Positions 1-6,517 are shown, counted from the first letter of the stretch. The stretch is DNA of 11,300 nt from an uncultured Collinsella sp. (GCA_902493535.1 CABUQG010000034.1:1-11300); one strand, 5' to 3'. Numbers and translations are program-made. Notes: a model not told the origin generated them from the sequence alone.

Positions 1-48
1 CCTGCGGTATCCTTGAGCCACTTGCACCTGCAGCACCAAGGAGCCGCC

Positions 49-735
49 ATGCGCACCGAGCTCGATGTCCCCTTTTCGCACAAAGAAGAAGCCAAGGCGC
101 TGGGCGCCAAATGGGACCGGACCAAGAAGATCTGGTATGTACCCAGCGGCGTCAACCCCGAGCCCTTTGCCGAGTGGCTGCCCGGTGTTGACCGATCCGA
201 CCCCTCAGCGCCGTATATATATCTAGTACTGGGCAAGCGCGAGTGCTGGAAGTGTCACAAAGAGACCTCGGTCGCGGCCTTCGGCATTCCCTATCGAACC
301 GATAACGACGAGAGCATCGCCATCGCGCACGCGCCCAACGAAGCTGGGCACATTGCCATCGACACGGCCAACGCCAACGCACTCGCCATCGTGCCCGCTC
401 TTGGCTGCGTGCCGGGCGAGATCCGCGACTACCTTCATAAGCGCTGCGGCTACAAGCCCGTAGGCGCGCGAGCCTCCAAAGCCCCGTCGCTCGGCAACAC
501 GTGCACCAGTTGCGACGCGCTGCAAGGCAGTCGCTATCTGTTCGAGGAGCCCTCGTCCCCGTTTGCCCTCACTGCCATCAACAAGCTGCCGGCACTGGAG
601 TTTATACGCGTCGAAGTTGCCGGCGTCTTTGGCGTCCCGGCCACGCGTACCAATTTTGACCAGGCGCTCTTTACCTGGGCACGCGACCATCACGCCGAGT
701 TCCACAAGCAACTCGGTGAGGGGATTTATTTGTAG
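49..735 (+). CDS. DUF5710-domain protein with two CxxC pairs
   Basis: This is a 228-aa protein of unknown function. Residues 1-45 look like a DUF5710 domain: a short module with LDVPFSHKEEAKALGAKWD followed by a KKIWYVP strand, found at the ends of plasmid and phage-related DNA-metabolism proteins. The rest holds two CxxC pairs, C66/C69 (ECWKC) and C152/C155 (CTSC), which could together bind one zinc ion. No membrane segment or signal peptide is visible. An in-frame TTG lies 36 bases upstream, but the ATG at 49 is preferred because AAGGAG at 38-43 sits 5 bases before it. The gene converges on the restriction endonuclease, with a 48-bp gap and no clear terminator. The domain call is from memory of the family; any role in DNA handling or defence is inference from the neighbours. 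Confidence 0.8.
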   Translation: MRTELDVPFSHKEEAKALGAKWDRTKKIWYVPSGVNPEPFAEWLPGVDRSDPSAPYIYLVLGKRECWKCHKETSVAAFGIPYRTDNDESIAIAHAPNEAGHIAIDTANANALAIVPALGCVPGEIRDYLHKRCGYKPVGARASKAPSLGNTCTSCDALQGSRYLFEEPSSPFALTAINKLPALEFIRVEVAGVFGVPATRTNFDQALFTWARDHHAEFHKQLGEGIYL

Positions 736-783
736 AGATGGCATTGAGGAGCAAGAGCTCGATCGTTAAACAATCCCAAAACG

Positions 784-2289
784 CTACAGCCCCAGAATGT
801 GCTCCAGGTAGCCCTTGTTGAACCAGAACGATTGCTTCGTCATCCAGCGCCCGTCGGGCAGTTCGTAAGCATTCCTTGCGATGTCACCGATCTCTGTTCC
901 ATCGGCAAACCTGTAAGCCGCTTTTGACGTATGCGGGCGAACATGAACAATTGGGTTGTCCGCCATACCGGGCAGATTGTTAGTCACTTTGAGCTTTCCA
1001 CTCGCATCCCGATACGGATTGAGCTCAACGCCCTCACGTATTACCTTTCGCGTCTCATCCCAACAAGCTTTCGCAGGGCCTTCGATTTCGTTTTCTCCCA
1101 TCGCCCAGAACAAACAACGGTCGAGACGCAGCACGCCATCGTGGTCCTCGCGAAACACAACGAAGAAGAAGCGATTGGTCTCAAGGCGCGCATGAAACGG
1201 CGACGTTTCCCAGTCTTCCTCGATCAAACGCTTGAACTCAAACGGTGGGAACGACATAGCTTGTTCGATGTGCCCCCTGTTGTTAACTCGAACGGTTCGA
1301 ACGGAAATGCCTGCCTTGACGAATTCCTCGGCAGCATTGTTTTTGATTCCGAGCATACGATAAACGAGCGTTGTCCATTGCGCCTTGTTGCCCGTATACT
1401 CCAGGCCGTACTGCTCCGCAATCTGGCGATCGGTTTCGCCATAGTGTTGCTCGATAAGTCTAGTTACATAGCTTTCGAAATCAATGGACTCGTCGTCGCC
1501 TCGAACGATGCTCTCGCCGATACGCGGGGCACCGAGAACATAGGAGTGAAGCACATAGTCCATGTACGAGCGTTTGAGAGAAAAGGCGCGACGCTTCGCG
1601 CGACGGCGTTCGATCTCGCCCGTATCGGTATTGAAGTACTCGTAGTACTGGTCGACCCACATTGTCGCTTCGGTTGCGCCCTTTGTGCAGGCGCCCAAGT
1701 AGGTGGTCATGCCCTCCGACAGCTCGTCTGCGCGACCATCCTGAATGTACGAAATGATTTTCTCGTAGTCAGCGCGGATGATCTTCATATCCTCTTCGGG
1801 CAGACGAACCATGACTGCACGCTCAATGCGCTGGTCGTATTTGTCGATGGAGCGGTCGCGGCCGTAGTAAATCAGCAGGATATTGCTGAGCTTGGTCTTG
1901 AGATGCGAGCTGTCGTAGTCGAGCGAAACGGGACGGTCGTAGGGAATCATCGTCAAGACAAGACGTTCACCGGCAGATTTACGACCGTCTTTAAGTACGT
2001 CAAAACACGTTGCCTTGAGCTCGACACCCGCCTCGGGAAAGTCCGGCCGGTCGTCGCTGTTGGCCTTGTAGCCAAAGTAACGCTCCTCGATCAGGGTCCC
2101 CATACCGCCCTTGTACTTTTTGGAGCCGAAATCCTTGGGCGCACTCTCCCCTTCCGGGGCAATACCGAGCTCGAGAATATCGCGGAACGTCATGCCGTCG
2201 AGATTGGCAGCGTAGCGCTCAATGCTTGAAGGGTCAGAAAAATCAGTATCGTCAAGCATGCGCTTGAAGTCGAGGTGCTTCTTGGACAT
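784..2289 (-). CDS. Sau3AI/MutH-family type II restriction endonuclease
   Basis: This 501-aa protein is predicted to cut double-stranded DNA at a short site. The N-terminal part has the MutH/Sau3AI catalytic pattern: KGGMGTLIEE (60-69), then D83, then E90-L-K92. E68, D83, E90 and K92 line up with E. coli MutH E56, D70, E77 and K79, and the D-x6-E-x-K spacing is identical. MutH itself is only about 230 aa, whereas Sau3AI is about 490 aa with a second, MutH-like but non-catalytic C-terminal domain, so the length fits Sau3AI. Translation could start 21 codons earlier, but the ATG at 2289 has GGAGG (complement of 2296-2300) 6-7 bases upstream. It is divergent from a C5-cytosine methyltransferase, the arrangement expected for a restriction-modification pair. 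GATC specificity is inferred from the family. Confidence 0.9.
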   Translation of the reverse strand: MSKKHLDFKRMLDDTDFSDPSSIERYAANLDGMTFRDILELGIAPEGESAPKDFGSKKYKGGMGTLIEERYFGYKANSDDRPDFPEAGVELKATCFDVLKDGRKSAGERLVLTMIPYDRPVSLDYDSSHLKTKLSNILLIYYGRDRSIDKYDQRIERAVMVRLPEEDMKIIRADYEKIISYIQDGRADELSEGMTTYLGACTKGATEATMWVDQYYEYFNTDTGEIERRRAKRRAFSLKRSYMDYVLHSYVLGAPRIGESIVRGDDESIDFESYVTRLIEQHYGETDRQIAEQYGLEYTGNKAQWTTLVYRMLGIKNNAAEEFVKAGISVRTVRVNNRGHIEQAMSFPPFEFKRLIEEDWETSPFHARLETNRFFFVVFREDHDGVLRLDRCLFWAMGENEIEGPAKACWDETRKVIREGVELNPYRDASGKLKVTNNLPGMADNPIVHVRPHTSKAAYRFADGTEIGDIARNAYELPDGRWMTKQSFWFNKGYLEHILGL

Positions 2290-2333
2290 AGGGTACCTCC
2301 GAAAATCACAGTCAGCTCTCATGGTAGCCCATG

Positions 2334-2345
2334 ACGTGCGCACGT
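2334..2345. promoter_or_regulatory. 12-bp perfect palindrome in the R-M divergent region
   Basis: ACGTGCGCACGT reads the same on both strands. It lies 45 bases upstream of the endonuclease ATG, where an operator for that gene would be expected. No regulator gene (such as a C protein) is present nearby, and the methyltransferase has no N-terminal helix-turn-helix extension, so the binding protein, if any, is unknown. Confidence 0.4.
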
Positions 2346-2353
2346 ACCGCAAT

Positions 2354-2439
2354 AATGAACGTTATCTGAGAGTGCTAAAATCAAGGGTTGATCTTTTTTG
2401 CCAGATCGGTTATCGTAGTTTGGTTTATAAACGTTCGTT
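2354..2439. promoter_or_regulatory. Inverted decamer pair bracketing the R-M promoters
   Basis: AATGAACGTT at 2354-2363 is matched on the opposite strand by AACGAACGTT (complement of 2430-2439), 9 of 10 bases identical. The two copies enclose the candidate methyltransferase promoter. They could be paired binding sites for a protein controlling both genes; this is inference from symmetry alone. Confidence 0.3.
2388..2416 (+). promoter_or_regulatory. Candidate methyltransferase promoter with embedded GATC sites
   Basis: TTGATC (2388-2393) and TATCGT (2411-2416) are separated by 17 bp and match four of six consensus bases each. GATC occurs at 2390-2393, inside the -35 box, and at 2404-2407, inside the spacer. 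A second possible -10, TATAAA at 2426-2431, lies downstream but lacks a good -35. If this restriction-modification system targets GATC, its own methylation marks fall on this promoter. Confidence 0.4.
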
Positions 2440-2456
2440 ATATCGATTGGAATAGC

Positions 2457-3719
2457 ATGTCAGAGGTCAAGATTGCCGAGCTGTTTGCCGGTGTCGGCGG
2501 ATTCCGTTTAGGCCTCGAAGGCTATGCCGACCCCCGTTATCCGAATTTCTATATGCAGCCCGCCGGACCCTTTCGCACCATTTGGGCCAATCAGTGGGAA
2601 CCGCCCGGAACCAAGGCTCGTCAGTTCGCGGCACGTTGCTATATGGACCGCTTTGGCGATGATTCCGTTGTTAACGAAGATATCAATAAGGTTTTGGAGC
2701 AGGCTGAGGCCGGCGAGATTGAAATCCCCGACGTTGACATGGTCGTCGGCGGCTTCCCTTGCCAGGATTACTCTGTCGCACGTCCGCTTAATCAGGCACA
2801 TGGCATCGAGGGCAAGAAGGGTGTCCTGTGGTGGGACATCTACCACTTCCTCGAGATGAAGGAACCCAAGTTCGGCCTCTTCGAAAACGTCGACCGTCTG
2901 CTCAAGTCGCCCGCGTCACAGCGCGGTCGCGATTTCGCCATCATCTTGAGCTGCCTTGCCGACCTCGACTACACGGTCGAATGGCGCGTGGTCAACTCTG
3001 CCGAATACGGTTTCCCCCAGCGTCGCAAGCGTGTTTATATCTTCTGTGAAAAGGGCGCTGGCAAGGTTGATCTCATTGATCGCATGCACAGCGGCGTCAT
3101 GGCTAAAGCCTTCCCCGCCATCTATCCCGACGAGATGTCCGAGCTCGACGTTTTACCCGACCCCTACGAGAACTCAACTCGTTTTGGCGTCGGCCAAAAG
3201 ACCTCTCAATTCAAGAATGCTGGCGTCATGCAGGGCTGTCATGTTCTGACCTGCGACTTTGCCGAGAACTATCACGGTGAGCGCCACGTGCTTGGCGACG
3301 TGCTTGGCGACGAGGCTGATGTCCCGGAGCAGTTCTACATCTCCGACGAAAAGCTTCCCGACTGGCGCTACCTTAAGGGCAGCAAGCGCGAAGAGCGCAC
3401 TAACAAAAAGACAGGCTTTACGTACACGTATTCCGAGGGAGCCATGAGCTTCCCGGATGCCACCGACAAGCCGAGCCGCACCATCCTCACAGGAGAAGGC
3501 GGCACGGGAGCGAGCCGCTTCAAGCACGTCATCGAATGTCCCGATGGCCGTTTCCGCCGTCTTGTTCCCGACGAGCTCGATCAGCTTCAGGGATTCCCGA
3601 AAGGCTGGACCGATACGGGCATGACTGACGGCCATCGAGCCTTCTGCATGGGCAACGCACTCGTCACAGGCGTGCCCCATCGCATTGGCGAAGCTATGGT
3701 CGAAGCGTACGGCCTCTAA
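2457..3719 (+). CDS. DNA (cytosine-5-)-methyltransferase, M.Sau3AI-like
   Basis: This 420-aa enzyme transfers a methyl group from S-adenosylmethionine to C5 of cytosine and would protect host DNA from the divergent endonuclease. The C5-methyltransferase motifs appear in order: motif I ELFAGVGGFRLGL (8-20), motif IV GFPCQDYS with catalytic C102, motif VI ENV (143-145), motif VIII QRRKRV (188-193), a target-recognition region at about 210-370, and a final GNAL motif near the C-terminus. The N-terminal half resembles M.Sau3AI, including WANQWEP and RLLKSPASQRGRDFA. An upstream in-frame ATG at 2388 would add 23 hydrophobic, non-family residues, so the ATG at 2457 is preferred, although its ribosome binding site is weak (GGAA, 4 bases upstream). 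The target-recognition region carries an in-frame tandem duplication, VLGDVLGD, at 278-285. Confidence 0.94.
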   Translation: MSEVKIAELFAGVGGFRLGLEGYADPRYPNFYMQPAGPFRTIWANQWEPPGTKARQFAARCYMDRFGDDSVVNEDINKVLEQAEAGEIEIPDVDMVVGGFPCQDYSVARPLNQAHGIEGKKGVLWWDIYHFLEMKEPKFGLFENVDRLLKSPASQRGRDFAIILSCLADLDYTVEWRVVNSAEYGFPQRRKRVYIFCEKGAGKVDLIDRMHSGVMAKAFPAIYPDEMSELDVLPDPYENSTRFGVGQKTSQFKNAGVMQGCHVLTCDFAENYHGERHVLGDVLGDEADVPEQFYISDEKLPDWRYLKGSKREERTNKKTGFTYTYSEGAMSFPDATDKPSRTILTGEGGTGASRFKHVIECPDGRFRRLVPDELDQLQGFPKGWTDTGMTDGHRAFCMGNALVTGVPHRIGEAMVEAYGL

Positions 3720-3781
3720 GGCAAGCAATCCGGAGCCGGCAGTTCACGCTGTCGACCCCGTTTTTCCACCCCACTTCCCTG

Positions 3782-3839
3782 TATACTGATGTAGCACGTG
3801 TTTCATCCGGGCTTGTTGGGCCGGGTCGTTCATGGGAGG
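3782..3839 (+). promoter_or_regulatory. Candidate -10 box and ribosome binding site for the 163-aa gene
   Basis: TATACT at 3782-3787 is a good -10 box, but no convincing -35 is seen 16-18 bp upstream. GGGAGG at 3834-3839 lies 5 bases before the GTG start at 3845 and decides that start. The leader would be about 50 bases long. Confidence 0.4.
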
Positions 3840-3844
3840 TTCTT

Positions 3845-4336
3845 GTGGCTGTTTCGAATCCGCCTAAGGGGAGCGTTTCTTCTTCGTCCATCAAGCCGGT
3901 TACACGCAAGGCCGTGCGCTGCCAGCGCGAGGTCGCCTGGCTTGTCACGCAGGCAGCAGGCAGACTCGTGGCGAGCACGGAGGACGTCAATGCTCCTACA
4001 CCGAGCTTTGTGCTGGCAGCGGCGCTGAATCGAGTACGCCAGCTGGAACTCGTCGCACAAGAAGACGGCAGCCATCTTGGCTACCAGGACGCTATGGCGC
4101 CCGACCTGTTGACCTTTTGTCGCATGACCAAATTGCCCGCCGCGCCCAATACGCTTTCGGACGCAGGCTACATGTTTACGCTTTCGGGCGCGGACCTTAT
4201 CCGCGACATCTACGCATACTGCAGCGAGCTCGCCGAGCGCAGCGTCTTTGGCACGGCTGAAGTCAAACCGGGTAATGTCATCAAGCTGGTTCTTAGGTTG
4301 TTCTTGATGGACGGGTTCGGGGCCATGCCGACGTAA
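3845..4336 (+). CDS. Unrecognised 163-aa protein
   Basis: I do not recognise this family. The protein starts at GTG, chosen because a strong GGGAGG lies 5 bases upstream. The first 20 residues are Ser/Pro/Lys-rich and probably disordered. The rest looks like a soluble, mainly helical protein: residues 21-75 are amphipathic (RKAVRCQREVAWLV, then LAAALNRVRQLELVAQ) and a second helical part lies at 114-157. Three cysteines (26, 92, 126) are not spaced like a metal site. There is no signal peptide; the hydrophobic stretch near the end (VIKLVLRLFLMDGF) is too short and charged for a clear membrane segment. It has its own candidate -10 box and follows the methyltransferase by 125 bp, so it need not belong to the restriction-modification unit. 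It converges on the AlbA_2 gene. Confidence 0.7.
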   Translation: MAVSNPPKGSVSSSSIKPVTRKAVRCQREVAWLVTQAAGRLVASTEDVNAPTPSFVLAAALNRVRQLELVAQEDGSHLGYQDAMAPDLLTFCRMTKLPAAPNTLSDAGYMFTLSGADLIRDIYAYCSELAERSVFGTAEVKPGNVIKLVLRLFLMDGFGAMPT

Positions 4337-4382
4337 GCCGAGTCTTTAGCATCACCGTCGACTGGGCAACAACCGCTTTACC

Positions 4383-4431
4383 TTAGTGGGCGCCAATCGA
4401 GGGTCGATTATTGAGTCGCCTCGTCCACTAA
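4383..4431. other. Nested dyad between two convergent genes
   Basis: TTAGTGG (4383-4389) pairs with CCACTAA (4425-4431), and inside it AATCGA-GGG-TCGATT (4395-4409) forms a second perfect hairpin. It sits in the 100-bp gap between the convergent genes ending at 4336 and 4437, so it may act as a termination or mRNA-end structure for either strand. No T-run follows on either side, so it is not a standard intrinsic terminator. Confidence 0.35.
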
Positions 4432-4436
4432 CGCAT

Positions 4437-5903
4437 TTATTCCACGCGCTCTGACAGTCGATATTTGCGGTTGCGGCTCGTCGCCGGCGCCGTGGGCTCA
4501 AGCTCGCCTTGAGCAATGAGCGCGTTGACGCGCGACCTAACCTGGGAAATTGTAAGCCCCGTGCGTTCTGCCAGCTCACGCGTCCCCAGCTCGCCGTAGT
4601 GTTTGAGTGCCGTCACAATTAAGCCCCCGCCATGATCGACCGGCTCGATCTTTGAACGGTAAAGTACGACCTTGAACCGATCGAACCCCAGGCAGAACAG
4701 GGGCTCGGCCAGACCATGCGCGCGCATGGCATCGATCATCATCGGGATGCCCGAGCCATTGCCCTCAGCCGGCGAACCTGCGCCATCCGGCAGCGGGACA
4801 ATCGACATGAGTTTCACGAGCGTCGCGTTACGGCATCGGGAGCTGCCGTCAAACAAGTTCTCGCGAGTCTTTCCCCCGTAAAGGCCGCCAGGATTCGTCA
4901 CCTCGACACGATCGTCAAAGACGTCGACGGCAATCGATTGTCCACAGAACCGATCCCCGTATTCTCGATGGATTACGGCGTTGGCGATTGCCTCGCGCAG
5001 AACCTCCTCGGGAATCTCCAGCGAGTCGACACGCGAGACGCCTTGGACGGTCGAGGTTCGCCGCAAATTCTTGGCGACGGCCGCGACAGCATCCGAGATC
5101 ATCTCGCCCAACGTTCCCTCACAGATTGTGCGGTCCATGAACCTCAGCGACCCCGCCATGCCCTTCTGAGTTCCCGCATGGACAGCCACGTCAATGAAGA
5201 GCTTGGGATAGAACTGCTGAGGGTAGGTGCCCACAACTAGGAGTCCAGCCTTGGTGACATTGCCCTGGGAATCAAAGATATTTAGGCGCTCCAGCTTCGT
5301 TTGTTTGTCCGGCGCGCCGCGCATTGCCCGGGGCGTCAACGAGAAAGCCCGATCTATCGTACGGTCGACCAGCGTCTCGTCGAGATCGTCCGCGCCCGCA
5401 CCCGCCACCGCGTCGCGATCGCTCGGAGTCGCTCGACCGTATGACGCCAATGCGAGCACCTCGGTCGATGAAAGCGGCACATCTTTGTCATCGATGCGCT
5501 TGTAGCTGCCGCCCTGGGCGCCCCGCTCTATGACATAGCAGGGCTTGCTCGACGGATCGAGCTCCTCAATCGTAATGACGAGAACGATGACGCCCTGAAG
5601 CTCCACTCGCTCGATCGTGTATTTGGGCGGATTGGCCAGCTTTCCTCGACCGCCCGCATCACCCATGCCTGACACAAATTGGTTGAGCACTTTCTCGGTC
5701 TCGAAGTTCTCAACCGGGACAAAACCTGCGCGCTCACTCACTCCGAGCACGATGATTCCGCCGGCAGTGTTCGCGAATGCGCTCACCGTTTCCCACACGT
5801 CGCGAGAAAGCGTCGTGGCGCTCTCCTTCACTTCGACGTTAAGATCATCCGAGCCCATACGCCTTAAAGACTCAAGCAGACCGGTCAGCTCGTTTTCGTT
5901 CAT
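4437..5903 (-). CDS. AlbA_2 (Schlafen-type) ATP-binding transcriptional regulator, COG2865-like
   Basis: This 488-aa protein has the three-part COG2865 layout. An N-terminal AlbA_2/Schlafen-like domain (about 20-145) carries the family signature VEVKES...VSAFANTAGGIIVLGV. A GHKL-type ATPase-like domain (about 300-410) shows LREAIANAVIHREYGD, the strand VEVTNPGG and a glycine-rich GNGSGIPMM. A C-terminal winged helix (about 425-475, LGTRELAERTGLTISQVRSRVNALIAQGEL) should bind DNA. The family is widespread, often linked to mobile or defence regions, and its biochemical role is mostly unknown. A GTG two codons upstream is in frame, but AAAGGA (complement of 5912-5917) is correctly spaced only for the ATG at 5903. 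Its upstream region holds paired TTATCTCTC arrays, natural candidates for autoregulation; that link is inference. Confidence 0.88.
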   Translation of the reverse strand: MNENELTGLLESLRRMGSDDLNVEVKESATTLSRDVWETVSAFANTAGGIIVLGVSERAGFVPVENFETEKVLNQFVSGMGDAGGRGKLANPPKYTIERVELQGVIVLVITIEELDPSSKPCYVIERGAQGGSYKRIDDKDVPLSSTEVLALASYGRATPSDRDAVAGAGADDLDETLVDRTIDRAFSLTPRAMRGAPDKQTKLERLNIFDSQGNVTKAGLLVVGTYPQQFYPKLFIDVAVHAGTQKGMAGSLRFMDRTICEGTLGEMISDAVAAVAKNLRRTSTVQGVSRVDSLEIPEEVLREAIANAVIHREYGDRFCGQSIAVDVFDDRVEVTNPGGLYGGKTRENLFDGSSRCRNATLVKLMSIVPLPDGAGSPAEGNGSGIPMMIDAMRAHGLAEPLFCLGFDRFKVVLYRSKIEPVDHGGGLIVTALKHYGELGTRELAERTGLTISQVRSRVNALIAQGELEPTAPATSRNRKYRLSERVE

Positions 5904-5955
5904 CTGCACGTCCTTTCGCTCGGTCCTGCGGAGAATGCCGCGGATAGATTTCCCT

Positions 5956-6032
5956 CGTCTCTCAGTTATCTCTCGTAATTATCTCTCATTTATCTCTCTA
6001 TCTCTCGGCTTAGAGATAAGAGATAGATAGAG
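5956..6032. repeat. TTATCTCTC array I with hairpin, in the leader of the AlbA_2 gene
   Basis: Three exact copies of TTATCTCTC lie at 5966-5974, 5979-5987 and 5990-5998, followed by TATCTCTC at 5999-6006 and preceded by a variant, CGTCTCTC, at 5956-5963. Copies start 8-13 bp apart, close to one helical turn. Inverted copies follow (6012-6032). Segments 5991-5997 and 5999-6005 pair with 6019-6025 and 6012-6018, with one bulged base at 5998 and a 6-base loop. The array lies about 50-125 bases upstream of the AlbA_2 start and would be transcribed as its 5' leader if the promoter at 6057-6084 is used. Confidence 0.75.
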
Positions 6033-6056
6033 GTGGAATGTCTACCATTTGCTTCA

Positions 6057-6084
6057 TTTATACATATTTTTGCTGGTAGAACAA
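6057..6084 (-). promoter_or_regulatory. Candidate promoter of the AlbA_2 gene
   Basis: Read on the minus strand, TTGTTC (complement of 6079-6084) and TATAAA (complement of 6057-6062) are 16 bp apart in an AT-rich stretch. TCTACCA (6041-6047) and TGGTAGA (6074-6080) form an inverted repeat across the promoter. Transcription would start near 6050 and give a leader of about 145 bases that contains array I. Confidence 0.4.
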
Positions 6085-6086
6085 TC

Positions 6087-6103
6087 GGTATTGAGACAAT
6101 ACC
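6087..6103. promoter_or_regulatory. Perfect 7-bp dyad upstream of the AlbA_2 promoter
   Basis: GGTATTG-AGA-CAATACC is a perfect inverted repeat with a 3-base spacer. It lies just upstream of the candidate -35 box of the AlbA_2 gene, a usual place for an activator or repressor site. The binding protein is unknown. Confidence 0.4.
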
Positions 6104-6125
6104 ATGATTGCCCGTCTCTTTGCTG

Positions 6126-6200
6126 CTCAGTTATCTCTCATATTAATCTCTCGTCTTTCTGTTATCTCTCGTATTCGTGACGAATGAGGGACGAGAGATA
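6126..6200. repeat. TTATCTCTC array II with nested dyad
   Basis: The array opens with CTCAGTTATCTCTC (6126-6139), the same 14 bases that open the direct part of array I at 5961-5974. TTATCTCTC occurs at 6131-6139 and 6162-6170, with variants TAATCTCTC at 6144-6152 and CGTCTTTC at 6153-6160. The last copy extends into a nested dyad: TATCTCTCGT (6163-6172) pairs with ACGAGAGATA (6191-6200), and ATTCGT-G-ACGAAT (6173-6185) lies inside. Arrays I and II flank the AT-rich promoter core. Confidence 0.7.
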
Positions 6201-6214
6201 CGCGAGTGATGGAT

Positions 6215-6388
6215 GAGCGAGGATTTTCGGACGGTCGGATATCGAGAGTGGATATTTGGACGGTTTTTGGGGCTTTTGAGGCAAATTCCGTCCAAATATC
6301 CACTCTCGTTCGATAGGTATCCGGAAATCCTCGCTCGTCCGTCCGAATATCCACTCTCGTTTGGCGAGTGTCCAAATTTCCACGCTCG
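6215..6388. repeat. Six-copy 19-bp repeat forming a large inverted repeat
   Basis: The unit has the approximate consensus GTCCRAATATCCACTCTCG. Plus-strand copies lie at 6290-6308, 6319-6337, 6341-6359 and 6370-6388, with starts 29, 22 and 29 bp apart. Inverted copies lie at 6215-6232 and 6243-6261. The copies at 6243-6263 and 6288-6308 are perfect inverted repeats over 21 bp. The outer pair, 6215-6232 against 6319-6337, matches with about two mismatches. Together they make a hairpin or cruciform around a 24-base loop (6264-6287). The copies at 6319 and 6215 form a divergent subtype ending CCTCGCTC. No protein is credible here; the open frames across it have repetitive, unlikely sequence. Confidence 0.75.
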
Positions 6389-6466
6389 CGCGGCGGTCAC
6401 GCGGGGCCTTTACCCAATCCGCCGGTATCGCCTTCAGTTCGCTGCAGAACCGCGGCCCCATATGGG

Positions 6467-6517
6467 TATACTCTCGAGGATTCGACTCGATTCGCCCCCG
6501 CTGGGGCGTCAAAGGAG
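6467..6517 (+). promoter_or_regulatory. Candidate -10 box and ribosome binding site of the M16C peptidase
   Basis: TATACT at 6467-6472 is a good -10 box, without a clear -35. AAAGGAG at 6511-6517 lies 7 bases before the ATG at 6525 and fixes the start, excluding a 104-codon N-terminal extension through the upstream repeats. Confidence 0.45.

Noticed and set aside
931..2229. Long plus-strand open frame (about 430 codons) opposite the endonuclease
   Set aside because: It is antisense to a gene with clear MutH/Sau3AI motifs, has no ribosome binding site and shows no recognisable protein.
784..2289. Mismatch-repair MutH
   Set aside because: The protein is twice the length of MutH, lies beside a C5-cytosine methyltransferase, and no mutS, mutL or dam gene is in the window.
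6215..6388. CRISPR array
   Set aside because: The units are only about 19 bp, diverge from each other, change orientation and are separated by short, uneven gaps; no cas gene is present.
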